A stretch of DNA of 64,000 bases from Parapusillimonas sp013416435 (GTDB lineage: Bacteria > Pseudomonadota > Gammaproteobacteria > Burkholderiales > Burkholderiaceae_B), in contig NZ_CP197474.1 of NCBI RefSeq assembly GCF_052180245.1, positions 1,426,001 to 1,490,000 on the forward strand. The letters run 5' to 3'. The number at the start of each line of letters is the position of its first letter. Within the stretch, counting starts at the first letter, position 1. The translations under genes were made by a program, and so were the position numbers. Positions 50,860 through 59,232 of the stretch are shown piece after piece. The notes below the pieces were generated by a model, which was not told where the DNA came from, did no database searches, and was given only the letters and a program-made list of their open reading frames with translations.

Positions 50860-51512
50860 TGCGTACATTTGGCTATTCCGATTTTTGGTTCATCCTTGAA
50901 GCGGCGCAGTGGACCATCGTCCTGTCCATCATGGCGTTCATCGGCGGCGGCATCGTCGGGTTGATCGTCGCGCTGGCCCGCACCGCCGACAGCCCGATCG
51001 CCCGTCGCCTTTCCATCGGTTTCATTCAGCTGTTCCGCGGCACGCCTCTGCTGCTGCAGCTTTTCCTCGTCTTTTTCGGTGCGCCGGTCATCGGCCTGGA
51101 CATCAACCCCTGGCTGGCGGCCGCGGTTGCGCTGACGCTGAACAGCGGAGCCTTCCTTGCCGAAATCTGGCGCGGCTGCATCGAGGCCATTCCCAGGGGG
51201 CAATGGGAAGCGGCGGAGGCGCTGGGGCTGTCCTACCGTGACAAAATGCGCGACATCGTGCTGCCTCAAGCGATGAAGATCGCCGTTCCGCCGACGGTCG
51301 GCTATCTGGTCCAGATCGTCAAGGGCACGTCTCTTGCCGCCATCATCGGTTTCACCGAGCTCACTCGCGCCGGCCAGATCATCAATAACGCGACCTTCCA
51401 GCCCATGCTGGTGTTCTCGGTGGTCGCCATCATCTATTTCCTGTTGTGCTGGCCTTTGTCCTTGTTGGCGGCGCGCCTCGAACGGAAGCTGGCCTTATCG
51501 CTGGCGCGATGA
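50859..51512 (+). CDS. ABC importer permease 2 (polar amino-acid type), kgu operon
   Basis: ATG 50859 overlaps the TAA of the first permease. The 217-residue protein has the same fold: IQLFRGTPLLLQLFLVFFGAPVIG and EIWRGCIEAIPRGQWEAAEALGLSYRDKMRDIVLPQAMK (EAA loop), with five hydrophobic segments. Both permeases are needed for one heterodimeric channel. A gap of about 70 bases leads to the binding-protein gene. The sequence itself looks like amino-acid importer permeases. Only the operon content argues for a sugar-acid substrate. Confidence 0.9.
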   Translation: MRTFGYSDFWFILEAAQWTIVLSIMAFIGGGIVGLIVALARTADSPIARRLSIGFIQLFRGTPLLLQLFLVFFGAPVIGLDINPWLAAAVALTLNSGAFLAEIWRGCIEAIPRGQWEAAEALGLSYRDKMRDIVLPQAMKIAVPPTVGYLVQIVKGTSLAAIIGFTELTRAGQIINNATFQPMLVFSVVAIIYFLLCWPLSLLAARLERKLALSLAR

Positions 51513-51582
51513 CGGATTCGGGCGCGGACGCAGCCCGGTTTCTTGTAGTTTGATCCACTCTATTCCTATTTGGAGACGTGAA

Positions 51583-52389
51583 ATGTTTGTATTCAAGAAT
51601 ATGAAGAAAATCGCGGGAGCGGCTTTGCTGGCCGGTACCGCGGCATTGGCGCTCGGCACGACGCCGTTGGCGGCCGAAACCATCGACGACGTCAAGCAGA
51701 AGGGCGAGCTGACGGTAGGCATGCTGGTCGACTTCCCGCCCTACGGTATTTTGAATACCGAGAACAAGCCCGATGGCTACGATGCCGACGTGGCGAAGCA
51801 GTTGGCGAAGGACCTGGGTGTCAAGGTCAACATCGTGCCCGTCACCGGCCCGAACCGCATCCCCTTCCTGCTGACCAACAAGGTCGACATGCTTGTGGCG
51901 TCGCTGGCCATCACGCCGGAACGCGCCAAGCAGGTCCAGTTCTCCGACCCATATTCGGCCGCGCAGATCGTGGTGTTTGGCGGCAAGGATGCCAAGATCG
52001 AAAAAGCCGAGGATCTGTCCGGATTGCGCATCGGCGTGGCTCGCGCCAGCACCCAGGACATCGCGGTGACCAAGGTCGCCCCGAAGGACGCCAACATCCG
52101 CCGTTTCGATGACGACGCATCCGCCATGCAGGCCTTGCTCTCCGGCCAGGTCGACGCCATTGGCTGCTCCACCACGGTCGCCGGCCAGATTGCGCAGCGC
52201 GCGCCCAACCGCTTCGAAAACAAATTCGTGCTGTTGCAGCAGGAAATGGCCGTTGCCATGCGTCCCGGCGAGCCCAATACCCTGAAGGCGGTGAACGAGG
52301 CAGTCAGCAAGAACATCCAGAACGGCGAATTCAGCAAGCTGTTCGAAAAATGGCTGGGTACGCCGCTGCCCGAACTGAAGAAATCCTGA
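51583..52389 (+). CDS. Periplasmic binding protein (SBP family 3), kgu operon
   Basis: ATG 51583 follows GGAGA by seven bases. The 268-residue protein has a signal peptide (ending PLAAE) and a family-3 binding fold: GELTVGMLVDFPPYGILNTENKPDGYDADVAKQLAKDLG, LLTNKVDMLVASLAITPERAKQVQFSDPY, and LSGLRIGVARASTQD. In amino-acid receptors an Arg usually after the S-x-T loop holds the alpha-carboxylate; here the order ITPERAK supplies it, consistent with a carboxylate ligand. In context this is likely the 2-ketogluconate receptor, which is a prediction only. Confidence 0.88.
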   Translation: MFVFKNMKKIAGAALLAGTAALALGTTPLAAETIDDVKQKGELTVGMLVDFPPYGILNTENKPDGYDADVAKQLAKDLGVKVNIVPVTGPNRIPFLLTNKVDMLVASLAITPERAKQVQFSDPYSAAQIVVFGGKDAKIEKAEDLSGLRIGVARASTQDIAVTKVAPKDANIRRFDDDASAMQALLSGQVDAIGCSTTVAGQIAQRAPNRFENKFVLLQQEMAVAMRPGEPNTLKAVNEAVSKNIQNGEFSKLFEKWLGTPLPELKKS

Positions 52390-52407
52390 TTCCTATAGCG
52401 ATCGAAC

Positions 52408-53202
52408 ATGACAGACAGACAAAATCCGGCTGTTGTCGATCAAGGTCATCGTTCCGCCCAGAAGGGTGGAACGATCATCGAGATCCAAGGGCTGAACAAG
52501 TGGTATGACAAGTTCCACGTGCTGACGGACATCGACCTGACGGTTTCCTCGGGCGAACGTATCGTCATCTGCGGCCCTTCCGGCTCGGGCAAGTCGACGC
52601 TGATCCGGTGCATCAACGCACTCGAAAAGGTGCAGCAGGGGCGCATCGTGGTCAATGACATAGACCTTACCGCCGGCGCAAGCAATGTCGACGCGGTGCG
52701 TCAGGAAGTCGGCATGGTCTTCCAGCAGTTCAACCTGTTTCCGCACATGACCGTCCTGCAGAATTGCATGCTGGCGCCCATGCGCTCGCGCAAGGCCAGC
52801 AAGGCCGATGCGGAAGCGCTAGCCATGAAGTTTCTGACACGGGTGCGTATCGCCGATCAGGCGCACAAGTACCCCAGTCAATTATCGGGCGGGCAGCAGC
52901 AGCGCGTCGCCATCGCGCGCGCCTTGTGCATGACCCCCAAGATCATGCTGTTCGACGAGCCCACGTCGGCGCTCGATCCCGAAATGGTGAAGGAAGTGCT
53001 CGATACCATGATCGGGCTCGCGGAAGACGGCATGACCATGCTTTGCGTGACCCACGAAATGGGCTTTGCGCGCAGCGTGGCCGACCGGGTGATTTTCATG
53101 GCCGACGGCAAGATCGTCGAGCAGGCTCCACCCGACGAGTTCTTCAGCAATCCCAAGCAGGAAAAGACACGTAATTTCCTGGGCCAGATCCTCAATCACT
53201 AG
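52408..53202 (+). CDS. ABC importer ATPase (polar amino-acid type), kgu operon
   Basis: The 264-residue ATPase has GPSGSGKSTLIRCINALEKV (Walker A), QFNLFPHMTVLQNCMLAP (Q-loop), LSGGQQQRVAIARALCM (signature), MLFDEPTSALDPEMV (Walker B) and VTHEMGFAR. It drives the permease pair at 50188-51512. The N-terminal 25 residues before GTIIEIQGLNKWY are unusual and may be translated from an upstream start. It follows the binding-protein gene by 18 bases and leads directly to kguE. Confidence 0.93.
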   Translation: MTDRQNPAVVDQGHRSAQKGGTIIEIQGLNKWYDKFHVLTDIDLTVSSGERIVICGPSGSGKSTLIRCINALEKVQQGRIVVNDIDLTAGASNVDAVRQEVGMVFQQFNLFPHMTVLQNCMLAPMRSRKASKADAEALAMKFLTRVRIADQAHKYPSQLSGGQQQRVAIARALCMTPKIMLFDEPTSALDPEMVKEVLDTMIGLAEDGMTMLCVTHEMGFARSVADRVIFMADGKIVEQAPPDEFFSNPKQEKTRNFLGQILNH

Positions 53203-53220
53203 GGCCCGCCGACGCCATAC

Positions 53221-53991
53221 ATGAACACCCGATCGATTTTTATTTCCCTGTCCTCGTTTGGCGCGCATGAAGTCAAGCGGCATGGGCAGCCGTGGTACGC
53301 GCGTCTTTGCCATCAGGCGCAGGCAGATGGTGTCGAAATAAGGGCCGAATTGCTGCAGGGCGAGGCCTCCGAATGCGCCGAGCTGGCCGCCATCGTGCGC
53401 GATACGGGGCTGCGATGCGTCTATTCCTGTCCCGACATGCTGTGGCGTGCGGACGGCGGTCTGGACCTTGAGGCCCTGAACCGGGCGTTGGCTTATGCCG
53501 AAGCGCTGGGCGCGCCGGTGCTGAAGATGTCCATCGGCGCGTTTTCCACTGGATCCGTGGCCAGCCTTGCGGCGCTGGCGCACAGGCTGAAGGCGTCGGG
53601 CGTGACGCTGTTGATCGAAAACGACCAGACGGTGGCTGCCGGAACGCTGCACGCCCTCAGCCGGTTCTACGAGGCGGCCGATGCGGCCGGACTCGACCTC
53701 GGCATGACGTTCGACGTCGGGAACTGGCACTGGGTGGGCGAATGTCCATTGCAGGCGGCCGGCGAGTTTTCCCATCGTGTTCGCTATGTGCACTGCAAAG
53801 GCGTGCTGCGGCAGCCTGGCCGATGGGTCGCCGTGCCTTTGCAGGATTCGATCGCGCCCTGGCGCGCGATCATGCGTGCCATGCCGCGTGCCCTGCCTGC
53901 CGCCATCGAGTATCCGCTGGTCGGCGAAGACCTGCTCGGGGTAACCCGCGATGCCGTGCGCAGTCTGCGCGAACTGGAGAATCAACTGTGA
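53221..53991 (+). CDS. kguE: KguE-type sugar-phosphate isomerase/epimerase
   Basis: The 256-residue xylose-isomerase-like TIM barrel has IFISLSSFGAHEVKRHGQPWYARLCHQ, VKMSIGAF, LIENDQT (metal Glu), MTFDVGNWHWVGE (Asp and His) and VHCKGV. The size and position match KguE of pseudomonads (about 257 residues), the first enzyme gene of the 2-ketogluconate operon. Its biochemical role there is not settled, perhaps epimerisation of the keto acid. GTGA overlap couples it to kguK. Confidence 0.85.
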   Translation: MNTRSIFISLSSFGAHEVKRHGQPWYARLCHQAQADGVEIRAELLQGEASECAELAAIVRDTGLRCVYSCPDMLWRADGGLDLEALNRALAYAEALGAPVLKMSIGAFSTGSVASLAALAHRLKASGVTLLIENDQTVAAGTLHALSRFYEAADAAGLDLGMTFDVGNWHWVGECPLQAAGEFSHRVRYVHCKGVLRQPGRWVAVPLQDSIAPWRAIMRAMPRALPAAIEYPLVGEDLLGVTRDAVRSLRELENQL

Positions 53992-54926
53992 GCGATGCCC
54001 TGGACGTCATAACCTTTGGCGAAGCGATGATGATGCTGGTCGCGGACCAGCCCGGTCCGTTGGAGCACGCCACGCTTTTCCACAAGAGGACCGCGGGGGC
54101 GGAAACGAATGTCGCCATCGGCCTGGCCAGGCTGGGCCTGAAGGTCGGCTGGGTCAGCCGGCTCGGGTCCGACTCCATGGGGCGCTATCTGCTGGATGCC
54201 ATGCAACAAGAGGGCATAGACTGCTCGCACGTCGTGTGCGATGCGTCCCAGCGCACGGGCATGCAGTTCAAGGGGCGTGTGACCGACGGCAGCGACCCGC
54301 CCGTGGAATACCATCGCAAGGGGTCGGCGGCAAGCCGGATGCGTGTGGAAGACATCGACGAAACCTGGCTGCGCGGTGCACGGCATTTGCACAGTACCGG
54401 CGTGTTCCCGGCGATTTCCGGAAATTGCTACCAGGTCGCGCAAAAGGCCATGGAAATCATGAAAGAGGCCGGCGCGACGGTTTCATTCGACCCCAACCTG
54501 CGACCCACTCTCTGGGCGTCGACCGAGGCCATGCGCGAGGGCATCAACGCCCTGGCATTCCTTGCAGACTGGGTATTCCCCGGCCTGGAAGAGGGAAGGT
54601 TGCTGACGGGGCTCGAGTCGCCCCAGGATATCGCGCGCTTCTATCGGAACCGCGGCGCCAAGGTCGTCGTGATCAAGCTTGGCGCGGCGGGCGCATATTT
54701 TGATGCGGTCGGCCAGACGGGTTACGTTGCCGGATTTCCCGTCGAGAAAGTCATCGATACCGTGGGCGCCGGCGACGGCTTTGCCGCGGGCGTGATCAGC
54801 GCCTTGCTCGAAGGGAAGGATATCCGTGCCGCGGTCGAGCGCGGCGCCTGGATAGGCGCGCGCGCGGTTCAGGTGCTGGGCGACACCGAAGGCCTGCCGA
54901 CGAGGCAGGAGCTGGGAGACCGTTGA
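53988..54926 (+). CDS. kguK: 2-ketogluconate kinase (PfkB family)
   Basis: GTG 53988 overlaps the kguE stop; 312 residues. PfkB motifs are VITFGEAMMMLVADQPGPLEHATLFHKRTAGAETNVAIGLARLGLKVGWVSRLGSDSMG and VEKVIDTVGAGDGFAAGVISALLEG (DTVGAGD, catalytic Asp). The family includes 2-keto-3-deoxygluconate kinases; length and context match KguK (about 316 residues), which makes 2-keto-6-phosphogluconate. A KdgK function cannot be excluded from sequence alone. Coupled to kguD by a one-base overlap. Confidence 0.88.
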   Translation: MSDALDVITFGEAMMMLVADQPGPLEHATLFHKRTAGAETNVAIGLARLGLKVGWVSRLGSDSMGRYLLDAMQQEGIDCSHVVCDASQRTGMQFKGRVTDGSDPPVEYHRKGSAASRMRVEDIDETWLRGARHLHSTGVFPAISGNCYQVAQKAMEIMKEAGATVSFDPNLRPTLWASTEAMREGINALAFLADWVFPGLEEGRLLTGLESPQDIARFYRNRGAKVVVIKLGAAGAYFDAVGQTGYVAGFPVEKVIDTVGAGDGFAAGVISALLEGKDIRAAVERGAWIGARAVQVLGDTEGLPTRQELGDR

Positions 54927-55906
54927 TGAGCCGCAAGCGCGTCCTGGTGTACAGGCAATTGCCGCCCGAGCAGCTGGCGCGGATACGTTGCGAATACGAC
55001 GTGATCGAGGCGAACCCGCGTATTCCGGATCAACAGCAGGCCTTTCTTGATGCGCTTCCCGAAGTGCATGGCATGATCGGGTCCAGCTATCTGATCGACG
55101 ACGCCATCCTCGCCCAGGCAGATCGGCTCGAGGTGATCTCCAGCATCTCCGTGGGGGTCGACAAGTTCGAACTCGATGCCCTGGCGCGGCGGGGCATCAC
55201 CCTGTGCCATACCCCGGGCGTATTGACCGAAACCGTGGCGGACCTCTTGTTCGCGCTGATTCTGGGGGCCAGCCGGCGTTTGGTCGAACTGGCACGCTAT
55301 GTGCAGGACGGTTGCTGGAACAAGAGCATAGGCGACGAACTCTTTGGCTGGGACGTCCATGGCAAGACGCTGGGCATCGTGGGATACGGACGCATCGGCC
55401 AGGCGCTGGCCCGGCGGGCTGCGCTGGGCTTCGGGATGCCGGTGCTCTATCACGCCCGCAATCCGGTCGATAGCGGTCTGCCCGAGGGAAAAGCCCACGC
55501 CGTGCCGCTGGACGACTTGCTGGCCCGATCGGATTTCGTGACGCTGGTGCTGCCCTTGACGCCGCAGACCCAAGGCATGATGGGGCCTCGGGAATTCGCC
55601 CTGATGAAGCCGGGCGCCATTTTGGTCAACGGCGCGCGAGGCCCCATCGTGCAGGAAGATGCCCTGGTCCGGGCTTTGGACAGCGGGCACTTGCGCGCGG
55701 CGGGCCTGGACGTATTCGATGTCGAGCCCTTGCCGCTGGATTCGCCTTTGCGCACGCACCCCAAAGTGCTGCCCTTGCCGCATGTGGGATCGGCGACGCA
55801 TGAAACGCGCATCGCCATGTCGGTGCTGGCGGTCGACAACCTGCTGGCCGCGCTTGGTGGCGGCCGGCCGCCCGCGGTCTACCGTTTGCCGCCGGTGGCG
55901 GGCTGA
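54926..55906 (+). CDS. kguD: 2-ketogluconate-6-phosphate reductase (D-2-hydroxyacid dehydrogenase family)
   Basis: ATG 54926 begins on the last base of the kguK stop. The 326-residue NAD(P)-dependent enzyme has VISSISVGVDKFELDALARRGITLCHTPGVLTETVADLLFALILGASR, LGIVGYGRIGQALARRAALGFG (GxGxxG), catalytic Arg in NGARGPIVQEDALVRAL, Glu in FDVEPLP and His in PLPHVGSATHETR. KguD reduces 2-keto-6-phosphogluconate to 6-phosphogluconate, which edd/eda on the right consume. It is the last gene of the operon and converges with eda. Confidence 0.88.
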   Translation: MSRKRVLVYRQLPPEQLARIRCEYDVIEANPRIPDQQQAFLDALPEVHGMIGSSYLIDDAILAQADRLEVISSISVGVDKFELDALARRGITLCHTPGVLTETVADLLFALILGASRRLVELARYVQDGCWNKSIGDELFGWDVHGKTLGIVGYGRIGQALARRAALGFGMPVLYHARNPVDSGLPEGKAHAVPLDDLLARSDFVTLVLPLTPQTQGMMGPREFALMKPGAILVNGARGPIVQEDALVRALDSGHLRAAGLDVFDVEPLPLDSPLRTHPKVLPLPHVGSATHETRIAMSVLAVDNLLAALGGGRPPAVYRLPPVAG

Positions 55907-55928
55907 ATCCGGCCCGCCCGGGCGCTGA

Positions 55929-56546
55929 CTATAGCGCGCAGGCCTGGCGCGCCAGTTCGGTGATGAGGTGCCACTGGCGCCCCGCGACGGCGGCCTCGGG
56001 AGTGAGCCAGGAGCCGCCGACGCACTTCACATTGGGCAGGTCCAGATAGCTGCGGGCATTGGCGGCGTTGATGCCGCCGGTGGGGCAGAAGACGATATCG
56101 GGCAGCGGGCCATGCAGTGCCTTGAGCAGCGCCGTGCCGCCCACCGCCTGGGCGGGAAACAGCTTCTGCGCCATGAAGCCTTCATCGGCGGCTTGCATGG
56201 CTTCCGACGCGGTCGCCACGCCAGGCAGGAAGGGAACGCCGGTCTGCCGGGCGGCACGCGCAATGTCGGGCGTCAGGCCCGGGCTGACGCCGAAGCGCGC
56301 GCCGGCGTTGATGGCTGTTTCCAATTGGCGCGCACTGCGCACGGTGCCCACGCCGACGAGCGCTTCGGGCACCGCCTGGCTGATGAGCGTGATCGCTTCG
56401 AGTGCGGCCTCGGACCGCAAGGTGATTTCCAGGCTGCGCACGCCGCCATCCACCAGCGCGCGGGCCAGATCGATGGCCGTGTCGATGTCCTGGATGACGA
56501 TCACCGGCATCACGGGGCTTTGTTCCAGCAGTTCTTGTGCATTCAT
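55929..56546 (-). CDS. eda: KDPG aldolase
   Basis: The 205-residue protein has the aldolase motifs MPVIVIQDIDTAIDLARALVDGGVRSLEITLRS (Glu), VGVGTVRSARQLE, FGVSPGLTPD, FLPGVATASEAMQAADEG and MAQKLFPAQAVGG with the Schiff-base Lys, then CPTGGINAANARSYLDLPNV. It splits 2-keto-3-deoxy-6-phosphogluconate into pyruvate and glyceraldehyde-3-phosphate. It lies 37 bases after edd in the same transcription unit. Confidence 0.96.
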   Translation of the reverse strand: MNAQELLEQSPVMPVIVIQDIDTAIDLARALVDGGVRSLEITLRSEAALEAITLISQAVPEALVGVGTVRSARQLETAINAGARFGVSPGLTPDIARAARQTGVPFLPGVATASEAMQAADEGFMAQKLFPAQAVGGTALLKALHGPLPDIVFCPTGGINAANARSYLDLPNVKCVGGSWLTPEAAVAGRQWHLITELARQACAL

Positions 56547-56583
56547 GCGTATCTCGCTAAGAAGTGATTAAAACCGGGGCCGG

Positions 56584-58425
56584 TCAGCGCTGAAAAAAGG
56601 GGTCATGATCGGCATGGCCGAAAAACGTCGCGCCCGATTCCGCGCCGGTGGCGTGTCGCCGGGCGGAGGCGAACAGTTCGCGGCCAAAGCCGGCCTGAGC
56701 CGATTCGAGCTTCGCGTTGGAGGGCGTCCTTTCGCGCCAACTCTCGGGCATGAGCACGTCCATTCTTCCTTCGACGGCGTCGATCCGTATCATGTCCCCG
56801 TCCTGCAAATAGGCCAGGGGGCCGTCCGCCAAGGCTTCGGGACTGGCGTGGATGGCGGCGGGCACTTTGCCCGATGCGCCCGACATGCGTCCGTCGGTCA
56901 GCAGCGCGACCTTCAGTCCCTGGTCCTGAAGCAGGGACAGTACCGGCGTCAGTTTGTGCAGTTCCGGCATCCCGTTGGCCTGGGGGCCCTGATACCGAAT
57001 CACGGCAACGAAGTCCGAGGCTAGACTGCCTTCATTGTATGCCTGCAGAAGCGCGTCCTGGCTGTCGAAGACACGCGCCGGGGCCTGGACCACACGGTGC
57101 TCCGGATGCACTGCGGAGACCTTGATCACGGCCCGGCCCAGATTGCCCTGCAGGCGCTTCAAGCCGCCTTCGGGACTGAAAGGCCGGGCAGCCGGGCGAA
57201 TGATGTTTGGGTCCAGCGAGTCTGCCGGCCCCTCTTGCCAGGACAGGGTGCCGTGATCCAGGAAGGGTACGCGGGTATAGCGCTCCAGGCCGGGGCCTGC
57301 GATGGTGCGCACGTCGTCGTGCAGCAGGCCGGCGCCGAGCAGTTCGGCGATCACGACGGACATGCCTCCGGCCGCCTGGAAATGATTGATGTCCGCGACG
57401 CCGTTGGGATAGACCCGCGCCAGCAGCGGGACCGCCGTGGACAAGTCGGAAAAATCGTCCCAGTCGATGACGATGCCGGCCGCTCGCGCGATGGCGACCA
57501 GATGCAGAGTGTGATTGGTGGATCCGCCGGTCGCCAGCAAGCCGACGATGCCATTGATGACGGCTTTTTCATCAATGACTTCCGCTATGGGCGTGAATTC
57601 GTCGCCCTGGGCAGTGATCTGGACAGCGCGCCGCGCGGCGGCGCGGGTCAGCGCTTCACGCAGGGCCGTGCTGGGAGGCACGAAGGCGCTGCCCGGCAGA
57701 TGCAGTCCCATGATCTCCATCAGCATCTGGTTGGAATTGGCCGTGCCGTAGAACGTGCAGGTGCCCGGCCCATGATAGGAGCGGGTTTCCGATTCGAGCA
57801 ATTCCTCGTGCCCGGCCTTGCCCTGCGCGTGCCGTTGCCGCACCATGGCCTTTTCGGTATTGGATATGCCTGTGCCCATGGGGCCTGCGGGAACGAAAAC
57901 GGCCGGCAGGTGGCCGAAACTCAGCGCCCCGATGAGCAGCCCCGGAACGATCTTGTCGCAGACGCCCAGGAAGACACCGGCGTCGAACATTTGGTGGCTC
58001 AGGGCGATCGCCGTCGACATGGCGATGACATCACGGGAAAAAAGACTGAGTTCCATGCCGGCCTGGCCTTGCGTGATGCCGTCGCACATGGCCGGCACTC
58101 CGCCCGCGAATTGCGCGGTGGCTCCGGCGGCGAACGCGGCTTGCTTGATCCACGCGGGATAGCCGCCCAGCGGCTGGTGCGCGGACAGCATGTCGTTGTA
58201 GGACGACACGATGGCAAGGTTGGGCCGCGACGCTTGCTTGAGCCTGGCCTTTTCCTCGTCGCCCATCGCCGCGATGGCATGCGCGAAGTTGGTGCAGGCC
58301 AGGTGGCTGCGTTCGACTTTGCTGCCGTAGGCGGCACGGCTGCGTTCAAGATAGCGGCCGCGCATGTCGGCGCTGCGATCGATGACGCGGTCGGTGACGG
58401 ACTGGACGATGGGATGGATGGCCAT
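56584..58425 (-). CDS. edd: 6-phosphogluconate dehydratase
   Basis: The 613-residue IlvD/Edd-family enzyme has LACTNFAHAIAAMGDEEKARLKQ, PAMCDGITQGQAGMELSLFSRDVIAMSTAIALSHQMFDAGVFLGVCDKIVPGLLIGALSFGHLP, GPMGTGISNTEKAM, GTCTFYGTANSNQMLMEIMGLHLPGSAFVPP and DGRMSGASGKVPAAIHASPEAL. The Cys residues in MCDG, VCDK and GTCTFYG are the iron-sulfur cluster ligands. It makes KDPG from 6-phosphogluconate. Its promoter carries a HexR-type palindrome. No gnd gene is in the window. Confidence 0.96.
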   Translation of the reverse strand: MAIHPIVQSVTDRVIDRSADMRGRYLERSRAAYGSKVERSHLACTNFAHAIAAMGDEEKARLKQASRPNLAIVSSYNDMLSAHQPLGGYPAWIKQAAFAAGATAQFAGGVPAMCDGITQGQAGMELSLFSRDVIAMSTAIALSHQMFDAGVFLGVCDKIVPGLLIGALSFGHLPAVFVPAGPMGTGISNTEKAMVRQRHAQGKAGHEELLESETRSYHGPGTCTFYGTANSNQMLMEIMGLHLPGSAFVPPSTALREALTRAAARRAVQITAQGDEFTPIAEVIDEKAVINGIVGLLATGGSTNHTLHLVAIARAAGIVIDWDDFSDLSTAVPLLARVYPNGVADINHFQAAGGMSVVIAELLGAGLLHDDVRTIAGPGLERYTRVPFLDHGTLSWQEGPADSLDPNIIRPAARPFSPEGGLKRLQGNLGRAVIKVSAVHPEHRVVQAPARVFDSQDALLQAYNEGSLASDFVAVIRYQGPQANGMPELHKLTPVLSLLQDQGLKVALLTDGRMSGASGKVPAAIHASPEALADGPLAYLQDGDMIRIDAVEGRMDVLMPESWRERTPSNAKLESAQAGFGRELFASARRHATGAESGATFFGHADHDPFFQR

Positions 58426-58459
58426 GGAAAGACTCCTGCTTGCCTGACTGTAGTTTTAT

Positions 58460-58488
58460 ATTGTAGTTTAACTACATTGTGCTCGCAA
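58460..58488 (-). promoter_or_regulatory. edd promoter
   Basis: On the minus strand TTGCGA (58488-58483) and TACAAT (58465-58460) are separated by exactly 17 bases, and the start codon of edd is 34 bases beyond. Four of six bases match the -35 consensus and five of six the -10. Confidence 0.65.
58462..58476. promoter_or_regulatory. HexR operator over the edd promoter
   Basis: TGTAGTTTAACTACA is a perfect 15-base palindrome, close to the HexR consensus TGTAATTAAATTACA (12 of 15). It covers most of the -35/-10 spacer and the -10 itself, the expected place for a repressor. A TGTAG half-unit at 58449-58453 is adjacent. Confidence 0.8.
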
Positions 58489-58502
58489 GCATGGATCGGT
58501 TA

Positions 58503-58532
58503 GGGGTCAGACCCCGCACGGGGTCTGACCCC
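58503..58532. repeat. Palindromic repeat at the end of the DUF423 gene
   Basis: A full copy with centre GCAC lies just after the stop codon (on the minus strand) of the DUF423 gene and about 75 bases upstream of the edd start codon. Confidence 0.95.
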
Positions 58533-58538
58533 GCGCAG

Positions 58539-58916
58539 CTATTTTGCCTGGCGATAGGCGGCCAGCGCCGTCATGCCCCACGCGACCAGGAAAGCCAGGC
58601 CGCCTATCGGCGTGATGGCGCCCAGCCATTTCTGGTTGCTCAGCACCAGCACGTAGAGGCTGCCGCTGAATATCACGGTGCCCGCCAGCATCACGACCCC
58701 AGCTGAACGCAGCAGCGCGCCGCCATAGCGCTCGTACAGCATGGCGAGGCCCAGCAAGCCCAGGCCATGCACCAGCTGATACAGCACCGCGGTCTGCCAG
58801 GTTGCCAGCATGTCGGGTCCGACATGCTGCCTGAGACCATGAGCGCCGAAGGCCCCGGTGCCGACGCCGATGAACAGGATCAATGAAGCGAGTATGACTT
58901 GCAGGCGGGGAGACAT
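58539..58916 (-). CDS. DUF423-family small membrane protein
   Basis: The 125-residue protein has four membrane segments in the DUF423 arrangement: VILASLILFIGVGTGAFGAHGLR, WQTAVLYQLVHGLGLLGLAML, LLRSAGVVMLAGTVIFSGSLYVLVLS and AITPIGGLAFLVAWGMTALAAYRQAK. The GTGAFGAHGL motif is typical. Its function is unknown. A repeat unit starts six bases after its stop codon. Confidence 0.93.
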   Translation of the reverse strand: MSPRLQVILASLILFIGVGTGAFGAHGLRQHVGPDMLATWQTAVLYQLVHGLGLLGLAMLYERYGGALLRSAGVVMLAGTVIFSGSLYVLVLSNQKWLGAITPIGGLAFLVAWGMTALAAYRQAK

Positions 58917-58954
58917 GTTTTCCTCGATGGTGATTCAGGGAATCATACACGGAA

Positions 58955-59114
58955 GGGGTCGGACCCCATGCGGGGTCCGACCCCGGGAGCTTTAGCAGGG
59001 TCAGACCCCGCATGGGGACCGACCCTTGCAGCCTGGCTTTGGGGTCAGACCCCGCATGGGGTCCGACCCTTGCAGCCTGGTTTTGGGGTCAGACCCCGTA
59101 CGGGGTCTGACCCC
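58955..59114. repeat. Cluster of four palindromic repeats before aidB
   Basis: Copies lie at 58955-58984 (GGGGTCGGACCCC arms), 58998-59025 (shortened), 59041-59070 and 59085-59114. The spacers between copies 2-3 and 3-4 share TTGCAGCCTGG, indicating duplication of repeat plus spacer. The cluster lies between the divergent DUF423 gene and aidB. Confidence 0.95.
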
Positions 59115-59232
59115 GTGACCCCGTGAGGCTGCTCCCTGCTATCATGAATGCATCGAAAGTCGTGGACGCCAGGATACCCAAGCCCACACGAGCCTTGCGG
59201 CCCTGGCGCCGCCGGCCGTCGCGAGGTGCTGT

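Noticed and set aside
53988..54926. KdgK (2-keto-3-deoxygluconate kinase) as the final call
   Set aside because: Sequence fits either, but the kguE/kguD neighbours and PtxS operator favour 2-ketogluconate kinase.
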